DNA of 64,000 nucleotides from assembly GCA_029204045.2 (NCBI GenBank), contig CM055066.1, positions 21,804,120 to 21,868,119 on the forward strand, given 5' to 3'. A model generated the notes under the pieces. The model ran no database searches, was not told the DNA's origin, and saw only the letters and a list, made by a program, of their open reading frames with translations. The translations under genes were made by a program, and so were the position numbers. Source of the stretch: Tillandsia leiboldiana (lineage: Eukaryota; Streptophyta; Magnoliopsida; Poales; Bromeliaceae). Below, piece by piece: positions 10,906 to 22,085 of the stretch. Position 1 is the first letter of the stretch. The number at the start of each line of letters is the position of its first letter.

Positions 10906-11540
10906 GCTGTGGACACGTGTACTTTTGATTTACAGCGAGGTTCGGGAGGTTCCGGACTGACGCGGAGGGCCCGGAGTCAAAAAGTGAGTCGGAACTGGCA
11001 ATTTTGGAGCCGGTAATTGATTTGAGCACCCCGACTCAACGGATAAGCTTTTTGAGGAGAAAAAGCTGTGGACACGTGTACTTTTGATTTACAGCGAGGT
11101 TCGGGAGGTTCCGGACTGACGCGGAGGACCCGGAGGCAAAAAGTGAGTCGGGACTGGCAATTTTGGAGCCGGTAATTGATTTGAGCACCCCGACTCAACG
11201 GATAAGCTTTTTCAGGAGAAAAAGCTGTGGACACGTGTACTTTTGATTTACAGCGAGGTTCGGGAGGTTCCGGACTGACGCGGAGGACCCGGAGGCAAAA
11301 AGTGAGTTGGAACTGGCAATTTTGGAGCCGGTAATTGATTTGAGCACCCCACCTCAACGGATGAGCTTTTTGGAGAGAAAAAGCTGTGAGCGCGTGTATT
11401 TTCGATTTACAGCGGAGTTCGGGAGGTTCCGGGCAGCGGCGGAGAGCCCGAAGGCAAAAAGTGAGTTGGAGTTGGAATTCTTGGAATTAATTAATTAAGT
11501 TAATTAATTATAAAGCCTTTGCTTTATAAAAGGCCCCAGC
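10906..11540 (+). repeat. Four 159-bp tandem repeats in U3 of LARD C 5' LTR
   Basis: The string GCTGTG starts units at 10906, 11065, 11224 and 11383, an exact 159-base period. The first three contain GGACACGTGTAC, a G-box core (CACGTG). The fourth is diverged (GAGCGCGTGTA). The 3' LTR has the same array at 17635, 17794, 17948 and 18107, with a 5-base deletion in one unit. Position just upstream of the TATA box suggests enhancer repeats (inference). Confidence 0.93.
11525..11532 (+). promoter_or_regulatory. TATA box of LARD C 5' LTR
   Basis: TATAAAAG lies downstream of the G-box tandem repeats and upstream of a purine-rich leader. The same box is at 18249-18256 in the 3' LTR. The leader contains GTCGAG followed by GTAAGC (about 11708-11717), a good 5' splice-site match. 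Confidence 0.75.
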
Positions 11541-11949
11541 CTCCCTCTGCAGCAGCAGAGAAAGAAAGAAAAGGAAGAAAGAAAGAAAGGAAAAGAAAAG
11601 AGAGGAAAAAGGAAGAAGAAGAAAAAGAAAGAAAAAGGGTTTGGACCGATCTTGGATTTTTGGACTCGCCGTTGGAGGCCGCGTGGAGCTCGTGGGCGTG
11701 CGGCGAGCGTCGAGGTAAGCAATTTCTGATTTTTGAGGTTTCTTGGAGTTTTTGAGCTTTAGGGATTTTCTTAATTGGTTTTTAAAAGCTTAAAAAAAAT
11801 GGTTTTTGGATTTATTGGTTTTATCGGAGTTTTCTTTGGATTTGCCGTCGCCGGCGGCCGCACGCGCGCGCAACGGCGCACGCGCGGCGCCAGGGTGCTG
11901 CTGTTGGCAGCACCCTGCGGCGAGGTGCCGCTGGGCGCGGCGCCGCGTG

Positions 11950-12400
11950 CAGCAAAGTGCTGCACGCGGCGCTGCCAGGCCGCACGCAGGCGCGCGCGGC
12001 AGGCCCTGCCTGGCCGCGCGCAGGTGCGCGCGGCGCTGCCTGGCCGCGCGCAGGCGCGCGCGGCATGGCCGCGCGCGGCGCTGCCTGGCCGCGCGCAGGC
12101 GCGCGCGGCATGGACGCGCGCGGGCGCGCGCGGCACTGCTTGGCCGCGCGCAGGTGCGCGCGGCATGGCCGCGCGAGGGCGCGCGCAGGCGTGCGCAGGC
12201 CTGCGCGGGCGCGGGGGCGCGCGCTGCTGCGCGCAGCGCTGCGGGCTGCGCGCAGCGGCCGCGCGCGCGCGGCGGGCTGCGCGCGGCCGCGCGCAGCGCC
12301 GCTTGGCGCCGCGCGCAGCGCCGCTGGGGCACTGCGCGACGCGCTCCAGCGCCGCGCAGCAGCCCCTGCGCCGCGCGGTTTGGCTTGGTGCCGCGCGGCG
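11950..12400 (+). repeat. Extremely GC-rich minisatellite in LARD C leader
   Basis: Units such as CTGGCCGCGCGCAGG and GCGCGCGGCA are repeated with variable length. The counterpart in the 3' LTR is about 18690-19250, longer and rearranged, which accounts for most of the length difference between the LTRs (4526 against 4672 bp). It lies downstream of the TATA box and so would be transcribed. It is followed by GTTTTTCGCCGTCGGGCGCT-type repeats to about 13010 (19360-19880 in the 3' LTR). Confidence 0.88.
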
Positions 12401-15218
12401 GGCCTCCCTCGTCGCGCGGCAGGGCAGGTCGACGCTCGGCGTGCTCCCGGACGGCGGGCGACACCTCGGGTTGCGTGCCGGCGCCATTTTTTCGCCGTCG
12501 GAGCCCGTTGGTCGCCGTCGGCCGCTGTTTTTCGCCGCCGCGAGCTGTTTTTCGCCGTCGGGCGCTGGTTTTCGCCGATGGAGCAGTTTTTTGCCGCCGC
12601 GCGCTGTTTTTCGCCGTCGGGCGCAGTTTTTCGCCGACGGAGCCGTTTTTCGCAGTTTTCGCCGGCTGTTTTCGCAAGCGGTTCCGCGCGCAGGTTTCGC
12701 TGTTTTCCGCTGTTTTGCGAGCGGTTTTCGCAGGATTTTCGCAAGCTGTTTTCGCAAGCCGGTTTTGAGCAGTTTTTGCAAGCAGTTTGTGAGCAGATTT
12801 TGAGCGGTTTTTGCGAGCAGTTTCGCAGGGTTTTCGCGAACTGTCTCGCTAGCAGATTTTGCCTGTTTTTCGCCGTCGGGCGCTGTTTTTCTCCGACGGA
12901 GCTGTTTTCGCCGCCGCGTGCTGTTTTTCGCCGTCGGGCGCTGGTTTTCGCTGACGGAGGCTGTTTTCGCCGACGGAAGCTATTTTTCGCCGTCGGATGC
13001 TCGGTTTTGACTGTGTGGATTGATTTTGCGATTTCTTCGCTTCTGGCAGCTTGCGGTGCGGTTTTAGCTTCCGCGGAGCGCGCGGTCGTGTGGTTGGTCG
13101 CCGCGTGCTCCGATTCGCGTGCGGATTCTGGCATCGGGCTTCGTGTTGCGTGCGGACCCCTTGGAGGCCAGGTAAGCCGCTGAGCCAATTGCAAGTGTCG
13201 ACGAGCAATTGGTGGCTTTCTGAGGTGGGTTGGTTTTCTCTCCAAGTCTACAGACTTCCTTCTAATCCTATTGTGATAGGATTGCATGCTAGTTTAAGTG
13301 TTTTCTTGGAACTTAACTAGCACCCCCGTCATATGTGCTTGAGTTTGACCAGACCATTTGTGAACCTTAATTTGGGCCAGGTTCCTTTATGCTTTAGACA
13401 TCCCGCACTTTTCTTATCCTTCGGGACTTAGAGTTTCCTCGCCCGGGTAGTGGGCTGAGTGGTCAGAGTGTTGTGGGACGGGTGTTGCACTCGGGCCCGG
13501 GGGGCCGAGTGGGGTCTGGTGGCTGGGTTAGGCCAGTGTTAGTGTTTTGGGGAACCGTTTCAGATAAACGGTGGTCCCGGGGGTTTTCCTTTCCGCTGTT
13601 CTTCTCGTCACCACCAGGTTGTGATCGTGGTGCACGTGTGTTAGCAGGACCTTGAACCCAGAACCTTTTTGGATAAATACATGATTTTAGTCAGCCAATG
13701 GTTCTTCCAAGCCTCGCAAGGTTGCCTGAGTCGGTTCTTGTGTGATAGGACGAGGGCATTAGCCCTTCGAGGTTTGGGCATAAAGCTTGATTTCAAAGGG
13801 TTTTCCTAAAAAGACTAAAAATCATTAATAAGATGGATTTCTCTCAGATCGAATGATTTTCTGAAATAAATGACATGGTTTCTTATAAACTTATCCACCC
13901 AAGCGGATTCGAGTGATCTGGGTTCTAAGGGCTGCTTCTTTCTTGGGGACGTAGGTGTTAGTCTCCCGGGGTTTCGGACCTTTCGCAGATCTGGCCGTGG
14001 AGTAGCTCCGGCCGTGAGTTGAGTTTGAGTTCAGTGGGGTGTTGTTGAGGGAGCCGTTGGGAGAGACGGTGGTCCCAGCTGTGTAGTACCTTCGTTGAGT
14101 GGGTCTGTGTTGTGAGATTGAGTCGTGGAGGGTTCTCCGACTAAGTTTGTGCTTTGAGCATCGAGATACCGATCTGTTTGATCGGGGACTACAGCCTGCA
14201 GGAGCCACTTGTGAGACAGTGATACTGATGAGATACTTGAGTTCGGTGGGGTCGCACCCCTCGAACGACGCCCCGGGTGCGTTGATGATTCCGAGCCTGA
14301 TGAGGCTGCGATGATGATACCGAGCCTGACGAGGCTGCGATGATGCGCCTAGTTCATATACTAGAGGTCGCTTGATACCCCTGGCCGTGCTACCATGGGG
14401 TCACTGTGTGAGATATCGAGTTTGTCCGTTTGGACACCCTGGCTGATACACCAGGGGGCGCAGGCTTGACTCGACTGGACCCTGTGGGGCAGTCGCTGAG
14501 ATTTGTGATACTCTGAGAGAGTGATGGCGTAGCATGTGTCATTGTAGAGTGTCTTGGGTAGTACTTGTGACATATTGCCAGCAGTGAGTGGCTGCATACC
14601 ATCATCCATAGTCTCTTCTTATTGAGCATAGTAGATAGAGGCATGATAGCTGTAGATTCTTTTCCAGCTTATTTATATTATCATCAGTCTTTTCTCTATC
14701 TTATGCCTCTGGTAGACTTAGTGGGCAGACCGTGGTTCTTGGAGACGGTACCCACTGAGAACTACTGTAGGATGTAGTTCTCACACCCTCTGTCGGTGAC
14801 AGGTTGCTGAGGCTTTCTTCCGTTCCTGCCGAGCTTGACTGGACGGACCGAGGACAGGGAGTCGCGTGATAGTTCCCTACCAGCATTGTTACTTTAGAGA
14901 GAGGTAGATGTACCATCCCGGATTGTGGGAGTTGGTTATGTTTCCTGTTTAGCTATCTCCCATTTGGATTCGTAGATGTTGTATAGGTGGACTTCTATTT
15001 GTATCATCTGATTTTGGGAGATAGGCTATGAGTTGTTGCAACTTTGTAGTTGAGAAAAATTTTATAGTACAGCTTTTTATCCGCTCTGATATCTGTGTAG
15101 CTGTAGTTTTGTCTTTTGCAGGCTAGACGCTTCGTCTGTACGGCAGTTTCCGTACAGATGGCGGATCTGTTAGCGAGCCCGGGTCGCAGTTTCGACCCCG
15201 GGGCGTGACAGATTAGAG

Positions 15219-15231
15219 TGGTATCAGAGCC
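15219..15231 (+). other. Primer-binding site of LARD C
   Basis: TGGTATCAGAGCC, complementary to initiator tRNA-Met, eight bases after the LTR end. Confidence 0.93.
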
Positions 15232-15313
15232 TATGATATAGGTCATTGAGGACTTAGAAACCCTAGGCTTGTGGTTGGACATTAGGATGACTACGAGAGA
15301 GTCGTGACTTTTA

Positions 15314-15448
15314 GCGAGAGTCCAGATTGAGTTTTTACCTCTCCCTCGGGTTGGGATGAGTGATTTGATATGTTATTCTCTCAAAGTGATTATGTTGGCT
15401 GCAGACAACATAATACTTTAGGAAGGATAACAAATTTTAGACTCTCGC
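15314..15448 (+). promoter_or_regulatory. Structured gag leader of LARD C
   Basis: GCGAGAGTC (15314-15322) pairs perfectly with GACTCTCGC (15440-15448). Inside lie a CTC-TCCC/GGGA-T-GAG hairpin (15339-15360) and the hairpin with arms TTATGTTG/CAACATAA and apical G-CTGCAG-A (15390-15413). Relative to element A (GCGAAAGTC/GACTTTCGC) both sides of the closing stem change together, which is covariation. It lies between PBS and gag start. Confidence 0.8.
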
Positions 15449-15506
15449 TGGATTGGGTCGTATGGTTGTTGTGTCCTGATGTTCGTTTTTGTTTCAGTTA
15501 CCTGCG

Positions 15507-16230
15507 ATGCCGCCGAGACGTCGTGTAGCGACAAGTGGGCGTTCGACATTGGGTGAGGAGGCCGAGCAGGCCGGGCAGAGCGGGGTACAGGATCTGCGGG
15601 CTCAGGTGGCCCAGTTGTCGGAGGCGTTGCGGCGCCAGGAGAAGAACTTGGAGCGTGTGTTGCGCAGGTTCGAGCTGAGAGCATCTCCGGGGGTATCGCC
15701 AGTAGTACTCCCGCCGCGACATTGTCGATTTCGACCCTGGTCGCACCACTAATGGTGCGGGAGCAACGAGAGGTTGCTGACCGGTTATTTTACTTCATCC
15801 AGTCCCATCCCCTGCAGATTTCGGGATTAAGTTGGGGCCTTGGGAGGCCGAGAACTGGAAAAGCTGTTCAAGGATTTGTTCATCCAGGAGAAGCTTCTGG
15901 GCGCTTGATTTTGCGCCTTTGGTTAGGGACGCCGAGAGTTGGTGGCGTCGGGTTCGTCCTGTTGGACCACCGAGAGTGAGTTTCCGCGATGGTTGAGCAG
16001 TGGGCCCCTTGTCACCCAGGATGAGGTTTTGAGGTGGATTGTTGAGAGGGGACTGCACCTGGATATCTACCTCTTTGTGTATTCTCGGCGAGTGCCGACC
16101 GTAGATGCAGCGATTGGGCATGTGCGATGGATTGACCGAGGATCACTGATCACGTCCAGGAGGGACGGAGATCGAGGGACCAGCTCCAGAGAGAGAGTCT
16201 TCCAGTATTGCCTGATTTCGGGATAGTGGA
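15507..16230 (+). pseudogene. gag remnant of LARD C
   Basis: The ATG at 15507 opens MPPRRRVATSG, the same start as gag of A (MPPRRRIP) and B (MPPRRRVQ). An alanine/glutamine-rich coiled-coil-like stretch (QVAQLSEALRRQE) follows. The frame ends at 15752. Downstream frames contain only scrambled pieces of the gag core, and no zinc knuckle is legible. It is non-functional as protein. It shows that C derives from a gag-carrying ancestor related to B. Confidence 0.85.
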
Positions 16231-17413
16231 GTGGATCGAGGTTGCCATGGTGCCAGCCTCAGGATCATGTGTCTCATAGGAGACAGAGACCTGGAGGTTC
16301 TCGGCAGTCGAGGCGCCAGGATACTGGATTGGAGACCGAGATAGTGGTCGACATGGTTATGGAACCTTGCAGCCGGGGCTGTGCCCGGTTAGTGTTCAGA
16401 ACCCGGTAGGGGCTTTTTGAGCTTGCCTTGCGGTCAAGTGGATTGACTGAGGCCTGCGATTGTTAGTATTTGAAGAATCGAGTTCTCCAGCTGTGTTTGA
16501 ACGGGTTAGCAGCCGGACCCGTCGTGGACATTTGGATTTGTTTCCGAAGTGGCTTAGAGCTTCAAGATCACTGGAGGATAGTGCAGCAACTCCTAAGAGG
16601 GGAGATGTTGGTTGCCTAATCGAGAGATGTACCTGCGGAACTAGATAGTTTTGGTTGCTAAGGAGCAACGGAGGATTTTTGCCTTTTGGAGATTCGATCT
16701 TTTGGAAGCCACCAGCCGTAGAGGGTTATGTTTATAGACTTGAGTTTACGCGGGGAGTTTGGATCGTGATTTTCGTCTGATAGGAGGAAGTGTAATTGAA
16801 TCCTCACACTTTATCGGCTTTTCTTCGTTGGAGTCGAACAAGGATTTGAGCTATCAGAAGCAACCGAAGAAATTCTTGCTTGTGAAGTTATGGAATTTAC
16901 GGTTGGTTTTACCCAGTGAAGGTTCGGTGGTGCCAGTATGTTGAGTTAGAGCGACCACCGGAGGGCCAAGAGGATGAGTATGGGTTGCCGATTGGTGGGC
17001 GCCAGGTTAGTGGATCGCTTGGTACTTGGTACGACTTCCTTTCCTAGTGGTTGAGATCAGAGTTTTGCACCCCTTCATGGTTGAGTTGGTGGATTGTGGT
17101 TTTGGGTTGCGGCCACAGCTGGGACAGCTTCAACATCTCTCTCTCCTTGTTTTCCCGTTTTTTTTTCACCGAAAATAGCAGGCGGAGCGAAAAATTTTGA
17201 AGGACTACTCCAGAGATGGAGGCGATGCTGGAACCTGTTCTTGTTTTGATCGGGGCGAAGGCATCGGTCCTTTGGAAATTTTGGACTTTTCGCTATTTTC
17301 GGCTGCTTTTCAATTGAGAGAGAGTTGGAGTTGATGTTATTCTTGATGTGGGTTTCTTGTGGTAGGGTGAGTGTTTTGGTTTCGAGGACGAAACCTTTTG
17401 AAGGAGGGGAGAA
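16231..17413 (+). other. Noncoding 3' interior of LARD C
   Basis: No gene is legible. From about 17190 to 17330 it resembles 55735-55880 of LARD B (CCAGAGATGGAG, CCTGTTCTTG, GGCGAAGGCATC, GGACTTTTCGCTA). The end holds a hairpin GGTTTCG-AGGA-CGAAACC (17378-17395) followed by the polypurine tract GAAGGAGGGGAGAA. No protease, RT or integrase motif is seen. Confidence 0.8.
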
Positions 17414-20400
17414 TGTAAAGTACCGGGGCTTTGGATAGCGCGCTGACCACACAGATGACTTGGAGCAGAGAGTAGCCTTGAGCATGTTGTATCTGAGGTT
17501 ACAGTTGATGCCGGGTTGATTCGGATCAACACGGAAGCTCCAGCTCGATTCGGGGTTTTTCCGGGCTTTGTAGGCCGATTGAGGTGAGATTGGGAATTTC
17601 AGACTTCACCGTGGAGTGCCGGAAATTCAGGAAAGCTGTGGACACGTGTACTTTTGATTTACAGCGAGGTTCGGGAGGTTCCGGACTGACGCGGAGGGCC
17701 CGGAGTCAAAAAGTGAGTCGGAACTGGCAATTTTGGAGCCGGTAATTGATTTGAGCACCCCGACTCAACGGATAAGCTTTTTGAGGAGAAAAAGCTATGG
17801 ACACGTGTACTTTTGATTTACAGCGAGGTTCGGGAGGTTCCGGACTGACGCGGATGGAGGCAAAAAGTGAGTCGGGACTGGCAATTTTGGAGCCGGTAAT
17901 TGATTTGAGCACCCCGACTCAACGGATAAGCTTTTTGAGGAGAAAAAGCTGTGGACACGTGTACTTTTGATTTACAGCGAGGTTCGGGAGGTTCCGGACT
18001 GACGCGGAGGACCCGGAGGCAAAAAGTGAGTTGGAACTGGCAATTTTGGAGCCGGTAATTGATTTGAGCACCCCGCCTCAACGGATGAGCTTTTTGGAGA
18101 GAAAAAGCTGTGAGCGCGTGTATTTTCGATTTACAGCGGAGTTCGGGAGGTTCCGGGCAGCGGCGGAGAGCCCGAAGGCAAAAAGTGAGTTGGAGTTGGA
18201 ATTCTTGGAATTAATTAATTAAGTTAATTAATTATAAAGCCTTTGCTTTATAAAAGGCCCCAGCCTCCCTCTGCAGCAGCAGAGAAAGAAAGAAAAGGAA
18301 GAAAGAAAGAAAGGAAAAGAAAAGAGAGGAAAAAGGAAGAAGAAGAAAAAGAAAGAAAAAGGGTTTGGACCGATCTTGGATTTTTGGACTCGCCGTTGGA
18401 GGCCGCGTGGAGCTCGTGGGCGTGCGGCGAGCGTCATCGAGGTAAGCAATTTCTGATTTTTGAGGTTTCTTGGAGTTTTTGAGCTTTAGGGATTTTCTTA
18501 ATTGGTTTTTAAAAGCTTAAAAAAAATGGTTTTTGGATTTATTGGTTTTACCGGAGTTTTCTTTGGATTTGCCGTCGCCGGCGGCCGCGCGCGCGCGCAA
18601 CGGCGCACGCGCGGCGCCAGGGTGCTGCTGTTGGCAGCACCCTGCGGCGAGGTGCCGCTGGGCGCGGCGCCGCGTGCAGCAAAGTGCTGCACGCGGCGCT
18701 GCCAGGCCGCGCGCAGGCGCGCGCGGCCGGCGCTGCCTGGCCGCGCGCAGGCGCACGCAGCATGGCCGCGCGCGGGCGCGCGCGGCAGGGCCGCGCGCAG
18801 CTGCGCGCGGCACTGCTTGGCCGCGCGCGGGCGCGCGCGGCAGGGCCGCGCGCAGCTGCGCGCGGCACTGCTTGGCCGCGCGCGGGCGCGCGCGGCAGGG
18901 CCGCGCGCTGGTGCGCGCGGCACTGCTTGGCCGCGCGCAGGTGCGCGCGGCATGGCCGCGCGCGGCAGGGCCGCGCGCGGGCCTGCGCGGGCCGCGCGGG
19001 CCACGCGCAGGCATGCGCGGGCCGCGCGCAGGCGTGCGCGGGCCTGCGCGGGCGCGCGGGCGCGCGCTGCTGCGTGCAGCGCTGCGGGCTGCGCGCAGCG
19101 GCCGCGCGCGCGCGGCGGGCTGCGCGCGGCCGCGCGCAGCGCCGCTGGGCGCCGCGCGCGGCCGCGCGCAGCGCCGCTGGGCGCCGCGCGCAGCGCCGCT
19201 GGGGCACTGCGCGACGCGCTCCAGCGCCGCGCAGCAGCCCCTGCGCCGCGCGGTTTGGCTTGGTGCCGCGCGGCGGGCCTCCCTCGTCGCGTGGCAGGGC
19301 TGGTGGACGCTCGGCGTGCTCCCGGACGGCGGTCGACACCTCGGGTTGCGTGCCGGCGCCGTTTTTTCGCCGTCGGAGCCCGTTGGTCGCCGTCGGCCGC
19401 TGTTTTTCGCCGCCGCGAGCTGTTTTTCGCCGTCGGGCGCTGGTTTTCGCCGACGGAGCAGTTTTTCGCCGTCGCGCGCTGTTTTTCGCCGTCGGGCGCA
19501 GTTTTTCGCCGATGGAGCCGTTTTTCGCAGTTTTCGACGGAAGTTTTCGCAAGCGGTTCCGCGCGCAGGTTTCGCTGTTTTCCGCTGTTTTGCGAGCGGT
19601 TTTCGCAGGATTTTCGCAAGCTGTTTTCGCAAGTCGGTTTTGAGCAGTTTTTGCAAGCAGTTTGTGAGCAGATTTTGAGCGGTTTTCGCGAGCAGTTTCG
19701 CAGGGTTTTCGCGAACTGTCTCGCTAGCAGATTTTGCCTGTTTTTCGCCGTCGGGCGCTGTTTTTCGCCGACGGAGCTGTTTTCGCCGCCGCGTGCTGTT
19801 TTTCGCCGTCGGGCGCTGGTTTTCGCTGACGGAGGCTGTTTTCGCCGACGGAAGCTGTTTTTCGCCGTCGGATGCTCGATTTTGACTGTGTGGATTGATT
19901 TTGCGATTTCTTCGCTTCTGGCAGCTTGCGGTACGGTTTTAGCTTCCGCGGAGCGCGCGGTCGTGTGGTTGGTCGCCGCGTGCTCCGATTCGCGTGCGGA
20001 TTCTGGCATCGGGCTTCGTGTTGCGTGCGGACCCCTTGGAGGCCAGGTAAGCCGCTGAGCCAATTGCAAGTGTCGACGAGCAATTGGTGGCTTTCTGAGG
20101 TGGGTTGGTTTTCTCTCCAAGTCTACGGACTTCCTTCTAATTCTATTGTGATAGGATTGCATGCTAGTTTAAGTGTTTTCTTGGAACTTAACTAGCACCC
20201 CCGTCATATGTGCTTGAGTTTGACCAGACCATTTGTGAACCTTAATTTGGGCCAGGTTCCTTTATGCTTTAGACATCCCGCACTTTTCTTATCCTTCGGG
20301 GCTTAGAGTTTCCTCGCCCGAGTAGTGGGCTGAGTGGTCAGAGTGTTGTGGGACGGGTGTTGCACTCGGGCCCGGGGGGCCGAGTGGGGTCTGGTGGCTG

Positions 20401-22085
20401 GGTTAGGCCAGTGTTAGTGTTTTGGGGAACCGTTTCAGATAAACGGTGGTCCCGGGGGTTTTCCTTTCCGCTGTTCTTCTCGTCACCACCAGGTTGTGAT
20501 CGTGGTGCACGTGTGTTAGCAGGACCTTGAACCCAGAACCTTTTTGGATAAATACATGATTTTAGTCAGCCAATGGTTCTTCCAAGCCTCGCAAGGTTGC
20601 CTGAGTCGGTTCTTGTGTGATAGGACGAGGGCATTAGCCCTTCGAGGTTTGGGCATAAAGCTTGATTTCAAAGGGTTTTCCTAAAAAGACTAAAAATCAT
20701 TAATAAGATGGATTTCTCTCAGATCGAATGATTTTCTGAAAAAAATGACATGGTTTCTTATAAACTTATCCACCCGAGCGGATTCGAGTGATCTGGGTTC
20801 TAAGGGCTGCTTCTTTCTTTGGGACGTAGGTGTTAGTCTCCCGGGGTTTCGGACCTTTCGCAGATCTGGCCGTGGAGTAGCTCCGGCCGTGAGTTGAGTT
20901 TGAGTTCAGTGGGGTGTTGTTGAGGGAGCCGTTGGGAGAGACGGTGGTCCCAGCTGTGTAGTACCTTCGTTGAGTGGGTCTGTGTTGTGAGATTGAGTCG
21001 TGGAGGGTTCTCCGGCTGAGTTTGTGCTTTGAGCATCGAGATACCGATCTGTTTGATCGGGGACTACAGCCTGCAGGAGCCACTTGTGAGACAGTGATAC
21101 TGATGAGATACTTGAGTTCGGTGGGGTCGCACCCCTCGAACCACGCCCCGGGTGCGTTGATGATTCCGAGCCTGATGAGGCTGCGATGATGATACCGAGC
21201 CTGACGAGGCTGCGATGATGCGCCTAGTTCATATACTAGAGGTCGCTTGATACCCCTGGCCGTGCTACCATGGGGTCACTGTGTGAGATATCGAGTTTGT
21301 CCGTTTGGACACCCTGGTTGATACACCAGGGGGCGCATGCTTGACTCGACTGGACCCTGTGGGGCAGTCGCTGAGATTTGTGATACTCTGAGAGAGTGAT
21401 GGCGTAGCATGTGTCATTGTAGAGTGTCTTGGGTAGTACTTGTGACATATTGCCAGCAGTGAGTGGCTGCATACCATCATCCATAGTCTCTTCTTATTGA
21501 GCATAGTAGATAGAGGCATGATAGCTGTAGATTCTTTTCCAGCTTATTTATATTATCATCAGTCTTTTCTCTATCTTATGCCTCTGGTAGACTTAGTGGG
21601 CAGACCGTGGTTCTTCGAGACGGTACCCACTGAGAACTACTGTAGGATGTAGTTCTCACACCCTCTGTCGGTGACAGGTTGCTGAGGCTTTCTTCCGTTC
21701 CTGCCGAGCTTGACTGGACGGACCGAGGACAGGGAGTCGCGTGATAGTTCCCTACCAGCATTGTTACTTTAGAGAGAGGTAGATGTACCATCCCGGATTG
21801 TGGGAGTTGGTTATGTTTCCTGTTTAGCTATCTCCCATTTGGATTCGTAGATGTTGTATAGGTGGACTTCTATTTGTATCATCTGATTTTGGGAGATAGG
21901 CTATGAGTTGTTGCAACTTTGTAGTTGAGAAAAATTTTATACTACAGCTTTTTATCCGCTCTGATATCTGTGTAGCTGTAGTTTTGTCTTTTGCAGGCTA
22001 GACGCTTCGTCTGTACGGCAGTTTCCGTACAGATGGCGGATCTGTTAGCGAGCCCGGGTCGCAGTTTCGACCCCGGAGCGTGACA
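17414..22085 (+). repeat. 3' LTR of LARD C
   Basis: Same order of parts as the 5' LTR: 159-bp repeats from 17635, TATAAAAG at 18249-18256, GC minisatellite about 18690-19250, CGCCGTCGG repeats to about 19880, conserved hairpin, CGTGACA end. Differences from the 5' LTR are a few substitutions plus copy-number changes in the minisatellite, so the insertion looks fairly young. Very long open frames on both strands are compositional artefacts. Confidence 0.92.

Larger units (their letters stand above)
10685..15210 (+). repeat. 5' LTR of LARD C
   Basis: In order the LTR contains four 159-bp tandem repeats (10906-11540), an AT-rich TTAATTAATTAAG stretch, the TATA box TATAAAAG (11525-11532) and a purine-rich AGAAAGAAAG leader. 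A very GC-rich minisatellite (about 11950-12400), GTTTTTCGCCGTCGG repeats (about 12480-13010) and the conserved LTR hairpin (14756-14783) follow. The GC-rich part produces long open frames on both strands in several frames. These are alanine/arginine-rich artefacts of base composition and are not annotated as genes. Confidence 0.92.
10685..22085 (+). mobile_element. LARD C: non-autonomous gypsy-like element with 4.5-kb LTRs
   Basis: LTRs 10685-15210 and 17414-22085 both start TGTAAAGTACCGGGGC and end CGTGACA, giving an 11.4-kb element around a 2.2-kb interior. The perfect TSD TAATA flanks it (10680-10684, 22086-22090), and the empty site is visible at 29355-29359 in the paralogous D LTR. The PBS (TGGTATCAGAGCC, 15219-15231) and purine tract (GAAGGAGGGGAGAA before 17414) are present. 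The interior holds only a broken gag start plus a noncoding block shared with LARD B. It therefore needs reverse transcriptase and integrase from elsewhere, plausibly from a Tekay element such as A. Confidence 0.93.

Noticed and set aside
11771..13287. Long overlapping open frames on both strands (up to about 490 codons) in LARD C 5' LTR
   Set aside because: Alanine/arginine/proline repeats in several frames and on both strands at once, caused by GC-rich minisatellite with few stops. They differ between the two LTRs and have no domain.
18498..20162. Long overlapping open frames (up to 554 codons) in LARD C 3' LTR
   Set aside because: Same compositional artefact as in the 5' LTR. Length changes with minisatellite copy number.
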